From JAJDFU01 sp964641965 (GTDB lineage Bacteria > Bacteroidota > Bacteroidia > Chitinophagales > Saprospiraceae), in assembly GCA_964641965.1 (NCBI GenBank), contig CAZXLD010000001.1, positions 62,001 to 126,000 of the forward strand: a stretch of DNA of 64,000 nucleotides, written 5' to 3'. Position 1 is the stretch's first letter. The number at the start of each line of letters is the position of its first letter. Below are positions 1-8,282 of the stretch, in pieces. The translations under genes were made by a program, and so were the position numbers. The notes under the pieces were generated by a model. That model searched no databases. It saw nothing but the letters and a program-made list of their open reading frames with translations, and was not told the DNA's origin.

Positions 1-1
1 C

Positions 2-511
2 GGAGATTACTTATGGAATGCAGGAATCTTTATTTGGAAAGCTGCGGATGTCTTAAAAGCATTCGAATGCCATGCCTCCGAAATATTTAATATCCTCTCA
101 ACCGGAAGAGAGGCTTACAATACGCCTGGCGAGGCCGATTTTATTAAAGAAGCTTACCCGACTACCCCAAGTATTTCTGTGGACTATGCTATTATGGAGC
201 AGGCGTCCAATGTATATACGCTACCAGCAGATATTGGCTGGAGTGACCTGGGGACCTGGGCCTCCCTGCATGAAAACTCCTCGAAGGACGATCACCGAAA
301 TCGCGTATCCGGTGGGCAACACTTGATCAAGGATACCTCAAATACCTTGATCCGTGTACCTAAGGGTAAATTGGTTGTTGTGAAAGGGTTGGAAAATTTT
401 ATCATAGTTGACGAGGAAGATGTTTTGTTGATCTGGCCCAAGTCGGAAGAGCAAAGTATAAAGGCTGCCCGAAAAGAGATTGAGGAGGTCATTGGTGATC
501 AGTATCTATAG
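2..511 (+). CDS. Mannose-1-phosphate guanylyltransferase, C-terminal part (gene runs off the left edge)
   Basis: This is the 3' end of a GDP-mannose pyrophosphorylase gene, which makes GDP-mannose from mannose-1-phosphate and GTP for polysaccharide and glycan synthesis. Frame 2 is open from the first bases and reads GDYLWNAGIFIWKA, then VDYAIMEQ and GWSDLGTWASL, all classic for the ManC/RfbM nucleotidyltransferase domain. The last ~70 residues are the left-handed beta-helix-like tail (RVPKGKLVVVKGLENFIIV). The reading ends with TAG at 509-511. The protein has no C-terminal phosphomannose isomerase domain, so it is the short monofunctional type usual in Bacteroidota. The start codon lies outside the window. 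Family assignment is firm; the gene symbol is left open. Confidence 0.93.
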   Translation, partial: GDYLWNAGIFIWKAADVLKAFECHASEIFNILSTGREAYNTPGEADFIKEAYPTTPSISVDYAIMEQASNVYTLPADIGWSDLGTWASLHENSSKDDHRNRVSGGQHLIKDTSNTLIRVPKGKLVVVKGLENFIIVDEEDVLLIWPKSEEQSIKAARKEIEEVIGDQYL

Positions 512-850
512 TTGGGCAGGTTGACCCGATGATTGGCGATGTAATCCTGGGACGGGAAGGACATTTCACCCAAATAATGTGAGGTCCGAAGTAATCCGAG
601 CAGACCTTACCTGCTGTTTAGCTTCCAGACCAATGATCCCGGTGAGGGAATCAGGTGAACGCCCTTGGATTATCGTGGAAAGTGGATGCTCCCTTTAACT
701 TGGTAGAAATAATAGGGTTGCCTCCCATTGCTTTTGTACTTTGCACTATCAATAAGCTCGGCCATGGATCGAATGTGTACTACCTGGGCGAGAAAAATAA
801 AGGCAAATCCTAGGTTGAACACCAAAAAGGATGGCTGAAATCGACAGGAC
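512..850. other. Gene-free stretch before the rhomboid gene, one weak promoter candidate
   Basis: No convincing gene is seen here. A 60-residue reverse frame crosses it but has no recognisable domain and overlaps the rhomboid start, so it is not called. On the + strand TTG (718-720), 16 bases, then TACTTTG (737-743) comes close to the Bacteroidota promoter form TTG-N17-23-TAnnTTTG but is one base short in both spacer and -7 element. It would give a ~100-nt leader for the rhomboid gene. No terminator-like hairpin was found after the upstream gene. Confidence 0.4.
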
Positions 851-1522
851 ATGCTTATTCCTATTGGAGATGATCAGGTAAAGGGTGGTGTATTTCCTAT
901 TTTCAGTTATGGCTTCATTCTTCTGAATATTGTGGTATACATGTATGAAGCGCGACTACCCGAACCCGAATTGATGGCCTTTATTGAACAGTATGGAGCG
1001 ATACCCGCGCTTACTACTCAAGGTCGAAATTTATTTTCCATCCTAACTTCCATGTTTTTGCATGGCGGGTTGTGGCATTTGATCGGGAACATGTTATTTC
1101 TTTGGATTTTTGCCGATAACATTGAATCCACAATCGGTAATTTCCGATTCCTGTTTTTCTATATCGTTGGAGGGATAGCTGCCTATTTAGTCCATATGGC
1201 GTTTAATATGGGAAGCACCATTCCTACGGTAGGTGCCAGCGGGGCAATTTCAGCAGTGATGGGAGCCTACCTGGTCATGTTTCCAAGTAGCCGGGTGAAG
1301 ATGATGTTCTTTTTCATTTTCTTTTTTCGTATCCCTGCCTATCTATTCCTGATTGTTTGGGCAGGTGGGCAAACGATAAGTGGAGTGTCTTCCTTGGGTT
1401 CTACCGAGGCAGGTGATGGTATTGCCTATTGGGCTCATATTGGCGGTTTTGCTTGGGGCGTTTTAGCTGGAATTTATTTCCGGCCTCTGGTTCAAAAGGC
1501 AAGGGGGGCTTCCTATGCCTAG
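851..1522 (+). CDS. Rhomboid family intramembrane serine protease
   Basis: This 223-residue polytopic membrane protein belongs to the rhomboid protease family, which cleaves substrate transmembrane helices inside the lipid bilayer. It shows the HGGLWHLIGNM motif (H76, N80 for oxyanion stabilisation), GASGAIS with the nucleophile S130, and AHIGGFAWG with catalytic H196, so the Ser-His dyad is intact. About six hydrophobic segments are visible, the normal core for bacterial rhomboids, with no N-terminal cytoplasmic domain. The chosen ATG gives the common short MLIPIGDD start of Bacteroidota homologues. The insertion VWAGGQTISGVSS between the Ser and His helices is typical of this phylum. The natural substrate cannot be read from context: the neighbours are sugar-nucleotide and tRNA-synthetase genes. 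Confidence 0.93.
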   Translation: MLIPIGDDQVKGGVFPIFSYGFILLNIVVYMYEARLPEPELMAFIEQYGAIPALTTQGRNLFSILTSMFLHGGLWHLIGNMLFLWIFADNIESTIGNFRFLFFYIVGGIAAYLVHMAFNMGSTIPTVGASGAISAVMGAYLVMFPSSRVKMMFFFIFFFRIPAYLFLIVWAGGQTISGVSSLGSTEAGDGIAYWAHIGGFAWGVLAGIYFRPLVQKARGASYA

Positions 1523-1617
1523 AACCCGTTGAGCTATACCGGCGAATCTTGTTTGTCAATTGATTCGGGAACCATCCTTTTGCCATCTTGATTTTACTAT
1601 CTACACGTTTCATTTTC

Positions 1618-1625
1618 TACCTTTG
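1618..1625 (+). promoter_or_regulatory. Putative -7 element (TACCTTTG) of pheS
   Basis: TACCTTTGC matches the Bacteroidota -7 consensus TAnnTTTG exactly. It would start transcription near 1632, leaving a leader of about 17 nt before the pheS ATG at 1649. No TTG lies at the 17-23-base spacing; the nearest is 27 bases away, so the -33 element is missing or weak. Confidence 0.5.
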
Positions 1626-1648
1626 CCGGTCTAAAACAGGCGCTCGTT

Positions 1649-2686
1649 ATGGCTACGGACCTATTTGAAAAAGTAAAAGATACCCTACAGGAAGTCAAAC
1701 AGTCCATGCCTTCTAACAAGGAAGAATTGGAAACCTTTCGCATTCGGTATTTAGGCTCCAAAAATGTGATCAAATCCCTTTTTTCAGAGATTCGGAACGT
1801 GTCTAATGACCGTAAAAAAGAGTTTGGGCAACTTGTGAATGAGCTCAAGCAACATGCAGAGCAAAAATTCGAAGAGATCCAGGCGACTATTCAGGCTTCT
1901 GAGGAGAGCGCGGATTTAGAACGATTAGATCTCTCAGCACCTGCAGAACCTTTGGAACTGGGAGCACGCCATCCGATAGCGATAACCCTGAACCGGATCG
2001 TAGGTATTTTTGAGCGAATAGGTTTTGTGGTTGCTGAAGAACGAGAAATTGAGGACGATTGGCATAATTTTACAGCCATGAACACCCCTGAGGACCATCC
2101 AGCTAGGGATATGCAGGATACTTTTTACCTGAAGGATGATCCTGGTATGTTGTTAAGAACCCATACTTCGTCCGTTCAGGCCAGGGTTATGACGTCACAG
2201 AACCCCCCCATACGGATCATCGCTCCCGGTAGAGTGTATCGAAACGAAACTATTTCTGCCCGTTCACACTGCCAATTTCATCAAATTGAAGGTTTGTTCG
2301 TAGATGAAGGCGTCTCCTTTGCTGATATGCGGCAAACCATTTACTACTATGCCCGGGAGATGTATGGGCAGGAGGTCAAGCTTCGGCTACGTCCCTCCTA
2401 TTTTCCATTTACAGAACCAAGTGCTGAAGTGGATGTGTACTGGGGCTTAAATAGTGAAGTAGATTATCGTATGACCAAAGGAACCGGATGGTTGGAAATT
2501 ATGGGTTGCGGTATGGTTGATCCCGCTGTTTTATCGAATTGCGGCATCGATCCTGAACGCTACTCGGGTTTCGCTTTTGGAATGGGAATCGAACGCCAGA
2601 CTTTATTTCAATACCGGATTAATGATATTCGCCTTTTCTTTGAAAATGATGTCCGATTTCTGAAGCAATTTAATTCTGCACTTTAG
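1649..2686 (+). CDS. pheS: Phenylalanine--tRNA ligase alpha subunit
   Basis: PheS is the catalytic subunit of the (alpha-beta)2 phenylalanyl-tRNA synthetase and charges tRNA-Phe in the cytoplasm. The 345-residue length is normal. The N-terminal ~85 residues form the tRNA-binding coiled coil. The class II core follows: HPIAITLNRIVGIFERIGF, the motif 2 region RVYRNETISARSHCQFHQIEGL, and motif 3 GFAFGMGIERQTLFQY. The KGTGWLEIMGCGMVDP segment is diagnostic for PheS. The partner gene pheT is not in the window, so the two subunits are encoded apart, as in many Bacteroidota. The gene heads a run of translation genes (hisS, gatA) on the same strand. Confidence 0.97.
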   Translation: MATDLFEKVKDTLQEVKQSMPSNKEELETFRIRYLGSKNVIKSLFSEIRNVSNDRKKEFGQLVNELKQHAEQKFEEIQATIQASEESADLERLDLSAPAEPLELGARHPIAITLNRIVGIFERIGFVVAEEREIEDDWHNFTAMNTPEDHPARDMQDTFYLKDDPGMLLRTHTSSVQARVMTSQNPPIRIIAPGRVYRNETISARSHCQFHQIEGLFVDEGVSFADMRQTIYYYAREMYGQEVKLRLRPSYFPFTEPSAEVDVYWGLNSEVDYRMTKGTGWLEIMGCGMVDPAVLSNCGIDPERYSGFAFGMGIERQTLFQYRINDIRLFFENDVRFLKQFNSAL

Positions 2687-2768
2687 TTAATCTGTAGGGT
2701 TGGGATACGAACCAATCGATGGATTTCCAGCCTTCAATCCTTGATCTCAAAACAGGTATTCTGTGTCG

Positions 2769-4121
2769 ATGAAACCATCTATTCTTAAGGGTACGCGCGA
2801 TTTCGGACCTGTAGAGATGCAGCGTAGAGACTATATTTTTTCTACCATACGGAAGGTGTTTGCGCTCTTCGGTTTTCAACCTATTGAAACCCCGTCCATG
2901 GAGACGCTGGCAACCCTTACCGGCAAATACGGGGATGAGGGAGATCAACTTTTGTTTAAGGTGCTAAACAATGGAGATTTTCTCGCTAAAGCCGATGAGC
3001 AAGCATTAGATGCACGGGATTCAAAAAAACTGGTTAGTTCGATAAGTCGTCGGGGAATGCGGTACGACCTTACTGTACCTTTTGCCCGATTTGTGGTCAT
3101 GCATCAAAATGAGATTGCTTTTCCGTTTAAGCGGTACCAAATTCAACCCGTCTGGCGTGCCGACCGGCCATCTAAAGGACGATATCAAGAGTTTTATCAA
3201 TGTGATGTAGATGTAGTCGGATCCGCTTCTTTAATGTATGAGGCCGAACTGGTACAGATATTTGATCAGGTTTTCTTCGAACTCCAATTACCAGTCATCA
3301 TCCGAATTAATCATCGAAAAATTCTTGGAGGTATCGCAGCCATAGCGGGTGTCCAGGATCGATTCATGGAAATGACTACATCGATTGACAAGTTGGATAA
3401 AATTGGAAAGGAAGGGGTCCGAAAGGATCTTTTAGACCGGGCATTCTCCGAATCGGAAATTTCCACTATCCTTGGTTTGTTGGAAATTCATGATTTAGAC
3501 AAATTGGAAAAGGCCTTGGGTGATAATCCGGGTATCCAGGACATAAAAGAGGTTTTCTCTTACCTGGACGATGGTAGTCCTTTACAGAATTTGGTTCAAT
3601 TTGATCCTACCTTGGCTAGAGGGCTTACCTATTATACAGGCTCTATTATCGAGGTAGTTTTAGATCAGGAACAGCTTCCCGAAATCAGCATGGGCAGCTT
3701 GGGTGGTGGAGGTCGATACGATGACCTTACTGGAGTATTTGGACTCAAGGGTCTGCCCGGTGTGGGGGTTTCGTTTGGGGCGGAGCGAATTTATGATGTG
3801 CTGGAGGAGCTCGACCTGTTTCAGGATGTGGATCAATCGCCTCTCAAATTGTTATTAATCGCATTTGACCAGCAGACTCACCAATATGCTTTCCAGCTTT
3901 TAGCTAAGATCCGAGCACAAGGAATCATAGCTGAACTTTATCCGGAGCCTGCTAAACTCAAGAAACAGATGAAGTATGCAGACTCCAGAAAGGTACCCTT
4001 CGTAGCACTCGTTGGAGAAGCGGAAATGGAGGCTGGAAAATTAAGCCTAAAGAATATGGCTAGCGGAGATCAACAAGAAATGACTTTAGCGAATTTGTTG
4101 GAATACATGAAAGAAATTTGA
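2769..4121 (+). CDS. hisS: Histidine--tRNA ligase
   Basis: HisRS attaches histidine to tRNA-His. The class II core begins SILKGTRDFGPVEMQRRDYIF, with motif 2 (RYQIQPVWRADRPSKGRYQEFYQCDVDVVG), the histidyl-adenylate signature LARGLTYYTGSIIEV, and motif 3 SLGGGGRYDDLTG and GVGVSFGAERI. The C-terminal ~95 residues are the anticodon-binding HGTP domain. A GTG at 2763 could add two residues, but the ATG at 2769 starts directly at the conserved MKPSILKGTRD, so it is preferred. The stop codon overlaps the start of gatA by four bases, indicating translational coupling. Confidence 0.97.
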   Translation: MKPSILKGTRDFGPVEMQRRDYIFSTIRKVFALFGFQPIETPSMETLATLTGKYGDEGDQLLFKVLNNGDFLAKADEQALDARDSKKLVSSISRRGMRYDLTVPFARFVVMHQNEIAFPFKRYQIQPVWRADRPSKGRYQEFYQCDVDVVGSASLMYEAELVQIFDQVFFELQLPVIIRINHRKILGGIAAIAGVQDRFMEMTTSIDKLDKIGKEGVRKDLLDRAFSESEISTILGLLEIHDLDKLEKALGDNPGIQDIKEVFSYLDDGSPLQNLVQFDPTLARGLTYYTGSIIEVVLDQEQLPEISMGSLGGGGRYDDLTGVFGLKGLPGVGVSFGAERIYDVLEELDLFQDVDQSPLKLLLIAFDQQTHQYAFQLLAKIRAQGIIAELYPEPAKLKKQMKYADSRKVPFVALVGEAEMEAGKLSLKNMASGDQQEMTLANLLEYMKEI

Positions 4122-5575
4122 CTTCACCCTTTCCATATCCGTATTCGGTCTGCCGATCTCAATTGGTAAGTGGGCAAATCAGTTGCCGCTCGGTAGTAGA
4201 ATATTTTCTGAAAGAGATCGGGAAAACTGAAAAAGACAATATTTATCTGGAAGTATATAGAGACGAAGCCCTTGAAAGAGCTGACTTTCTGGATCGTAAG
4301 AGAGATCAGAGCCCGGATAAATGCGGCCTGCTCTTTGGTATGGTCGTTTCCCTTAAAGACGTATTATGCTTTGCTGACCACAGGGTGAGTGCGGGGTCTA
4401 GGATGTTGGAAGATTATACATCTCCTTTTTCAGCTACTGCAGTGGATCATTTGCTCAATGAGGATGCGATCATCATTGGTAGGACGAATTGTGATGAATT
4501 TGCAATGGGGTCTGCCAATGAATTTTCTGCATTTGGCAGCACTCAAAACCCGACCTTTCCAGGTTATGTTACGGGTGGTTCTTCAGGAGGAGCCGCTGCT
4601 GCGGTAGCGGCAAGAACCTGTCACGTCGCATTAGGCTCCGATACCGGAGGATCAGTACGTCAGCCGGCCTCCTTCTGTGAAGTGATCGGTTTGAAACCAA
4701 CCTATGGCCGGGTTTCTCGATATGGACTTATTGCGTATGGTTCCTCTCTGGATCAAATAGGTTTGTTGGGCATATATTCCGAAGATATTTCCAGGGTGCT
4801 GGAAGTTATTGCAGGGGCAGATGAAAAAGATCCGACAACCAATAATATCCAATCGATTAGCCTTTCTAAGGAAAAGACTTTTAAACCAGAGCACCTTCCG
4901 ATCGGAATCCTGAAACCAAAGGCGACAGATCAAGTACACCCGGAAATACGAGCCGCCCTGGAGAATACCAGGCAAAAGCTGGAAGCAATTGGTCATCCAA
5001 CAGAAGAGGTATCTATTCCCATGGAGCCTTACCTAGTGCCCTGTTACTATGTACTAGCAACAGCTGAGGCATCTTCTAACCTGGCCAGGTACGACGGGGT
5101 GCGGTATGGTTACCGTTCCACCAGCCTGGAAGAGCTTCGAAAGATGTATCGGGCCTCCCGAACAGAAGGATTCGGGTCGGAAGTGAAGAGGAGAATCTTG
5201 TTAGGGGCTTTTGTGTTAAGTTCGGGTTATTACGACGCCTATTACCGAAAAGCACAACAGGCCCGTGCAGAGATACGAACTACGTTTCTGGATTTATTTT
5301 CTAGATACAAGCTGTTGTTGCTGCCCACCTCACCAATTCCTCCCTGGCCATCAGGGCAGGCCCAAGAGGATCCCACTTCAGCTTATCTATCTGATATTTA
5401 TACGGTCATTGCCAATTTAGCTGGGTTTCCGGCAGCATCTGCTCCGGTAGGAAGAACTGAGAATGGCTTGCCTATCGGCATGCAGTGGATGGCCGCTCCA
5501 TGGCAGGAAGACTTACTGCTTCAAGCCATTTCAGAATGGGAAACTAGTATTCAGGCAGGATTGGTGGGGTATTAA
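4118..5575 (+). CDS. gatA: Asp-tRNA(Asn)/Glu-tRNA(Gln) amidotransferase subunit A
   Basis: GatA is the glutaminase/amidase subunit of GatCAB, which converts mischarged Glu-tRNA-Gln or Asp-tRNA-Asn to the correct amide form. The amidase-signature catalytic triad is visible: Lys in VVSLKDVL, the cis-Ser in GGSSGGAAAAVAA, and the nucleophile Ser in SDTGGSVRQPASF. GLKPTYGRVSRYGLIAYGSSLDQIG and RRILLGAFVLSSGYYDAYY are GatA-specific rather than general amidase. Length (485 residues) is usual. The start is a TTG at 4118 overlapping the hisS stop (TTGA); no ATG upstream fits. gatB and gatC are absent, so the complex is encoded at separate loci. Confidence 0.94.
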   Translation: MTSPFPYPYSVCRSQLVSGQISCRSVVEYFLKEIGKTEKDNIYLEVYRDEALERADFLDRKRDQSPDKCGLLFGMVVSLKDVLCFADHRVSAGSRMLEDYTSPFSATAVDHLLNEDAIIIGRTNCDEFAMGSANEFSAFGSTQNPTFPGYVTGGSSGGAAAAVAARTCHVALGSDTGGSVRQPASFCEVIGLKPTYGRVSRYGLIAYGSSLDQIGLLGIYSEDISRVLEVIAGADEKDPTTNNIQSISLSKEKTFKPEHLPIGILKPKATDQVHPEIRAALENTRQKLEAIGHPTEEVSIPMEPYLVPCYYVLATAEASSNLARYDGVRYGYRSTSLEELRKMYRASRTEGFGSEVKRRILLGAFVLSSGYYDAYYRKAQQARAEIRTTFLDLFSRYKLLLLPTSPIPPWPSGQAQEDPTSAYLSDIYTVIANLAGFPAASAPVGRTENGLPIGMQWMAAPWQEDLLLQAISEWETSIQAGLVGY

Positions 5576-5594
5576 TTTTATCTTGTTACATTTG
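5561..5594 (+). promoter_or_regulatory. Putative promoter of the lytic transglycosylase gene (TTG-N23-TACATTTG)
   Basis: TTG at 5561-5563 and TACATTTG at 5587-5594 are 23 bases apart, inside the 17-23 range reported for Bacteroidota sigma-A promoters. The -33 element lies in the end of gatA. Transcription would start near 5601, giving a leader of under 20 nt. Confidence 0.5.
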
Positions 5595-5618
5595 GAACGC
5601 GCCTAAGTTCCAATTTTC

Positions 5619-7067
5619 ATGTTCTACTCTACCTCTCAAAGTCGGGTCCTGGATCCGGTCGTAAGCCTATCGTTTATATGCTTTTGCATGCTTTCCCTCG
5701 CCGTAGGAATACAGGCCAATCCCAGTTTCGACGAAGCCATAATCGAAGAGCGAGTAGATTCATTAAAAAATGAGGCTGTACAGCCTCGATTCACACCAGC
5801 CGTACTTAGTTATGTACGTACCTATGTTTTGCGGAACAGGGCGCATGCAGAACAAATTCTTGGCCGTACAGTATTGTATTTCCCGCTATTTGAAAAGATG
5901 CTCCGGGAAGCCGGGTTACCTGAGGATTTGAAGTACCTTCCCATCGTAGAGTCTGCGCTTGATCCTAAAGCTATCTCCAGGGTAGGGGCCAAAGGGTTGT
6001 GGCAGTTTATGCCGGAAACAGGGAAATATTATGGTTTAAGCATTGATAAATATATCGATGACCGATGTAATCCGGAAAAAGCTACCCAAGCGGCCATTCG
6101 CTATTTAGAGGATGCTTACGCGCGATTTGGAAGTTGGGAGTTAGCTATAGCGGCATACAATAGTGGTGGTGGCAGGGTAAGCAGGGCTATCCGAAGAGGA
6201 AGAAGCAAAGATTTTTGGAAAATTCAGCGGTATTTGCCAAGGGAAACCCGGAACTACGTACCGGCATTTATCGGTGCTCAATATCTCATTGAACACTATA
6301 AAGATCATGATTTGCAGCCAGCTTATCCTCCCCTGGACCTCCAGCTGATCACCGAGGTGGACGTAAAGCATGCAGTTAGTTTTTTGGAACTCGCCCAAGT
6401 TACGGGCATACCAATGGATTGGGTCGAATGGCTCAATCCCGCCTATCAATTGGGGTATATTCCTGCCCATGACAATGGAACTCCTTTGTTTATTCCAGAA
6501 AGAATGGCAGATAAGGTAGAGCGTTATTTGGAACAAAAAGGGGATAAGGTGTCTTGGACCAATGAACACCTAGGACTTCCGGTTAAGCTTCAACCAGCAC
6601 CCAAGAAAAATATTGATAATGGTGGGTATTTAAAAGAAGTTATTCCGATAGGCCAAACAACTACCCTGGCCGAATTGGCCGGCAGGTTTAAAACCAACGT
6701 GCACTTGTTGAAATCCTGGAACCCTGAAAAGGCAGATACCCTTTTCGAAGGGCAGACATTGGTATTGTTTCACCCGGATAAATGGGCTGGCGTAGGAATA
6801 TGGCAGTTCGGTCGCCCTGTTAATAAGATTCCCATGCCTCCACTGAAAAAAGTAGATCATTATCAAGCACAGACCGTTCCGGATATTGCACCAGGGTGTA
6901 TTTGGTTTTCCTCAACTACAAAAACCACCCTTAGTCAAATTCAGAAACGGTTTCCGGATCTGTCTTCTGAAGCTTTTCAAAAGCGAAACGAGTTGCAGGA
7001 CAATCAAAAGAAAATTCCTGCCAAACAAGTACTTTGTGTCTGTCCCGAAGACCTCGCGCTCAGATAA
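5619..7067 (+). CDS. Secreted lytic transglycosylase with LysM domain (MltD-like)
   Basis: This 482-residue exported enzyme should cleave the glycan strands of peptidoglycan. A signal peptide is visible (hydrophobic SLSFICFCMLSLAVG followed by IQA|NPS). The SLT/goose-type lysozyme domain spans roughly residues 85-225: LPEDLKYLPIVESALDPKAIS contains the catalytic Glu, then GAKGLWQFMPETGKYYGL and AIAAYNSGGGRVSRAI. A LysM domain near residues 335-385 (IPIGQTTTLAELAGRF, LLKSWNP) should bind the cell wall, and a second degenerate LysM-like segment closes the protein. The architecture matches the MltD family of Bacteroidota. It has its own promoter candidate and no obvious operon partner. Confidence 0.93.
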   Translation: MFYSTSQSRVLDPVVSLSFICFCMLSLAVGIQANPSFDEAIIEERVDSLKNEAVQPRFTPAVLSYVRTYVLRNRAHAEQILGRTVLYFPLFEKMLREAGLPEDLKYLPIVESALDPKAISRVGAKGLWQFMPETGKYYGLSIDKYIDDRCNPEKATQAAIRYLEDAYARFGSWELAIAAYNSGGGRVSRAIRRGRSKDFWKIQRYLPRETRNYVPAFIGAQYLIEHYKDHDLQPAYPPLDLQLITEVDVKHAVSFLELAQVTGIPMDWVEWLNPAYQLGYIPAHDNGTPLFIPERMADKVERYLEQKGDKVSWTNEHLGLPVKLQPAPKKNIDNGGYLKEVIPIGQTTTLAELAGRFKTNVHLLKSWNPEKADTLFEGQTLVLFHPDKWAGVGIWQFGRPVNKIPMPPLKKVDHYQAQTVPDIAPGCIWFSSTTKTTLSQIQKRFPDLSSEAFQKRNELQDNQKKIPAKQVLCVCPEDLALR

Positions 7068-7245
7068 GCCGCATTCAGATGGTCTAATGCTGTGAAAAAT
7101 TGTCTTTGATCAATGGAGATAGGGATTTCAGTTGGGTCCTTTTTTTGAAAGTGTGCTTTACATTCCCGAAATTTTAATCGACTTTAAGGGAGGAATCCGT
7201 CAGAGTAATAATTCTAAAACTCATTAGCGATAAAAACGTAAATCT

Positions 7246-7869
7246 ATGTCAGATCAGTTAATTGAAATGTTGAAAGGGCAACTCGGCAATGATGAGATGA
7301 TAGGTCAGTTGACTCAACAATTGGGCGAAGCTGACACAGCACAAACAAGAGCTGCTACGGAAGGGGTATTGTCTACCCTAATGGCAGGACTGGCGCGAAA
7401 CAGTTCAACTCCTGAAGGTGCCAATGCCCTTGGTCAAGCTCTGGAACGCGATCATGATGGTTCAGTGTTAGACAATTTCCTGGGGAATATCACCGGACAG
7501 AATCAGTTCTCTAATTCAAGCGCTCTTAATGGTGCGGGCATTCTCGGCCACATCTTAGGAGGAAAACAGAATGGGGCAATTGATATGATCAGTCAAATGA
7601 GCGGGCTTAACAAAGGAAAGACCGGCCAACTCATGCTTATGCTTGCTCCAATGATTATGGGCGCATTGGGTAAAGTGAAGAAGGATCAGGGTCTTGATTC
7701 CGGAGGATTGGCCTCCATACTGACAGGTGCATTAACCAATCAAAAGTCTCAGGGTAATCAAACGATAGATATTATTTCCGGCTTTATTGATTCGGATGGA
7801 GATGGAGATATGATGGATGATATTGGCCGGATTGGAAAAGATTTGCTGGGAGGCTTTTTTGGGAGGTGA
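7246..7869 (+). CDS. DUF937 domain-containing protein
   Basis: This 207-residue soluble protein begins MSDQLIEMLKGQLGNDEMIGQ and carries the repetitive Gly/Ala/Leu-rich DUF937 pattern (GVLSTLMAGLARNSSTPEGANALGQAL, GAGILGHILGG). The C-terminus holds a short acidic loop DSDGDGDMMDDIGRIGKDLLGGFFGR that resembles a calcium-binding DxDxD segment and is common in Bacteroidota members. No signal peptide or membrane helix is seen. The biochemical role of DUF937 is unknown. The gene stands alone, transcribed toward a strong bidirectional terminator shared with tatA. Confidence 0.88.
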   Translation: MSDQLIEMLKGQLGNDEMIGQLTQQLGEADTAQTRAATEGVLSTLMAGLARNSSTPEGANALGQALERDHDGSVLDNFLGNITGQNQFSNSSALNGAGILGHILGGKQNGAIDMISQMSGLNKGKTGQLMLMLAPMIMGALGKVKKDQGLDSGGLASILTGALTNQKSQGNQTIDIISGFIDSDGDGDMMDDIGRIGKDLLGGFFGR

Positions 7870-7896
7870 TCCACTCCATCGGTACCACTTAAAGTA

Positions 7897-7932
7897 TAAA
7901 AAGCGGAAGTGAACACACACATCCGCTTTTTA
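7897..7932. terminator. Bidirectional Rho-independent terminator between the DUF937 gene and tatA
   Basis: A perfect 11-bp inverted repeat, TAAAAAGCGGA / TCCGCTTTTTA, encloses a 14-base loop. The A-run on one arm and T-run on the other make it work in both directions. It sits in the 82-bp gap between two convergent genes. Confidence 0.9.
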
Positions 7933-7951
7933 AAAGACTTGTCCTTAGGGA

Positions 7952-8182
7952 TTATGCATTGTCCTTAGCTGCATTTTCTTCAAGTTCTTTGCGCTCGGCT
8001 TCACGCATTCCTTCCTTCAGTTCGGTTTCGACGCTCGCCCGAGCGGAATTAAACTCTCGAATGCCTTTCCCGATTCCACGCATGAGTTCAGGAATCTTTT
8101 TCCCACCGAAAAGTAGTAGGATCGCGAATACGATCACGAGCATTTCCGGTCCGAGAAAATTAAATAGTAATACAATTTCCAT
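7952..8182 (-). CDS. tatA: Sec-independent protein translocase protein TatA/E
   Basis: This 76-residue single-span membrane protein is a TatA-type subunit of the twin-arginine translocase, which exports folded proteins. One N-terminal transmembrane helix (LGPEMLVIVFAILLLFGGKKIPEL) leads to the conserved hinge FGGKKIPELMRGIGKGIREF and an amphipathic, charged tail. The Gly and Lys residues of the hinge and the short tail point to TatA/TatE rather than TatB. The ATG at 8182 is preferred over a TTG two codons upstream. tatC is not in the window. Confidence 0.93.
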   Translation of the reverse strand: MEIVLLFNFLGPEMLVIVFAILLLFGGKKIPELMRGIGKGIREFNSARASVETELKEGMREAERKELEENAAKDNA

Positions 8183-8282
8183 GTCCAATTATTTTAATGC
8201 GGTAAAGATACGTTAAAATTATCGAGCCTTGATTGCCAAGTCCTTTCTGTTCAGACAGTTGAGTTCTATAAAGGTTTAACGT

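Noticed and set aside
670..852. 60-residue reverse frame in the first intergenic gap
   Set aside because: One hydrophobic stretch but no conserved feature; it overlaps the rhomboid start codon and lacks a promoter.
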